DNA from: DASPRM01 sp035319065 | GTDB lineage: Bacteria; Acidobacteriota; Terriglobia; Terriglobales; Acidobacteriaceae | Assembly: GCA_035319065.1 (NCBI GenBank) | Contig: DATHDM010000293.1 | Span: 1-13,422, forward strand | Direction of reading: 5' to 3' | DNA: 13,422 nucleotides | Part shown: piece by piece, positions 13,099-13,422 of the stretch | How the letters are laid out: each line of letters starts with the position of its first letter | Numbering within the stretch: position 1 is the stretch's first letter | The notes under the pieces: generated by a model | What the model was told of the DNA's origin: nothing | The model's database searches: none | What the model saw: only the letters and a program-made list of their open reading frames with translations | Translations under genes and position numbers: made by a program

Positions 13099-13422
13099 AT
13101 GGCCGGTCACCAGCACAGCGCGTCGCATAACCATGGGGGCGATTCCTTCCAGGTGCTGCGACTCTCGCTCATCTTGACGGCGGGGTACATCGTCCTGCTG
13201 GTGATTACCGGGCTGCGGGCGCATAGCCTGGCACTGCTGTCGGAAGCGGGGCATAACGTCTCGGACGTGCTAGCGCTGGCCCTCTCGCTGGCCGCCGTCT
13301 ATCTGCAGCGACGCCCACCCAGCGCCACGAAGACTTTCGGCTACCATCGCGCCGGGGTGCTCGCCGCCTTCCTGAATGCCCTGACGCTGGTCGCGGTGGC
13401 CTTCTACATCCTGGTGGAAGCG
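13099..13422 (+). CDS. Cation diffusion facilitator transporter, 5' part (CzcD/ZitB-like)
   Basis: The first 108 residues of an inner-membrane metal/proton antiporter, cut by the window edge. A His-rich N-terminus (GHQHSASHNHGG, 3-14) may hold metal. The first membrane helix lies at about 21-40 and the second at about 43-68. The second carries the transport-site motif LLSEAGHNVSDVLALALSL, with H52 and D56 in the expected His-x3-Asp arrangement; at the preceding acidic position this protein has Glu49 where I recall Asp in CzcD/ZitB. The loop TKTFGYHRAGVLAAFLNAL (84-102) is the conserved family segment leading into helix 3. Zn/Co/Cd efflux is likely, though the exact metal is not readable. No ribosome binding site is visible, so it may be leaderless. 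Confidence 0.9.
   Translation, partial: MAGHQHSASHNHGGDSFQVLRLSLILTAGYIVLLVITGLRAHSLALLSEAGHNVSDVLALALSLAAVYLQRRPPSATKTFGYHRAGVLAAFLNALTLVAVAFYILVEA

Overview
The window is GC-rich (about 60% by eye), densely coding, bacterial chromosomal DNA. The best guess at its source is an acidobacterium (Acidobacteriota, Koribacter/Terriglobus-like). This rests on recalled resemblance of several proteins to acidobacterial families: two small secreted proteins of unknown function, a degenerate OmpA-like protein with an alanine-rich coiled coil, and a PIN/TRAM membrane protein. It is an inference, not a search result. No rRNA, tRNA, CRISPR, insertion sequence or phage gene was found.

Layout, left to right. 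1-187: no confident gene, with one perfect 11-bp inverted repeat. 188-1285 (-): membrane-anchored PIN/TRAM ribonuclease-like protein. 1286-1823: long non-coding gap ending in a terminator-like hairpin just upstream of a zinc-free quinone reductase (1824-2786, +). 3100-3465 (+) and 3560-4000 (-): two convergent small exported proteins separated by a strong terminator; the second has a long imperfect hairpin in its leader. 4235-7395 (-): cysM, mec, cysO and a moeZ-like gene. 7727-8191 (+): uncharacterised 154-residue protein with two tandem 16-bp repeats just upstream. 8264-8821 (-): HdeD-family membrane protein. 9026-10447 (-): exported M20 metallopeptidase. 10806-11807 (+): OmpA-like envelope protein with a strong terminator. 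12022-12995 (+): alkylation-repair pair ogt-tag, with tag broken. 13099-13422 (+): start of a cation diffusion facilitator, cut by the window edge.

The most informative part is the four-gene sulfur cluster. It encodes the parts of the protein-thiocarboxylate cysteine pathway described in Mycobacterium tuberculosis. An adenylyltransferase/rhodanese protein (MoeZ-like) would charge the ubiquitin-like carrier CysO. CysM would then build cysteine on the carrier, and the JAMM protease Mec would release it. Here the CysO carrier does not end in Gly-Gly: three extra residues (KGN) follow, so its tail would need trimming before activation, presumably by Mec or another protease.

Other points of interest are the deleted and frame-shifted tag gene, the OmpA-like domain that lacks the usual peptidoglycan-binding residues, and several structured leaders (1697-1794, 4033-4090, 7662-7695).
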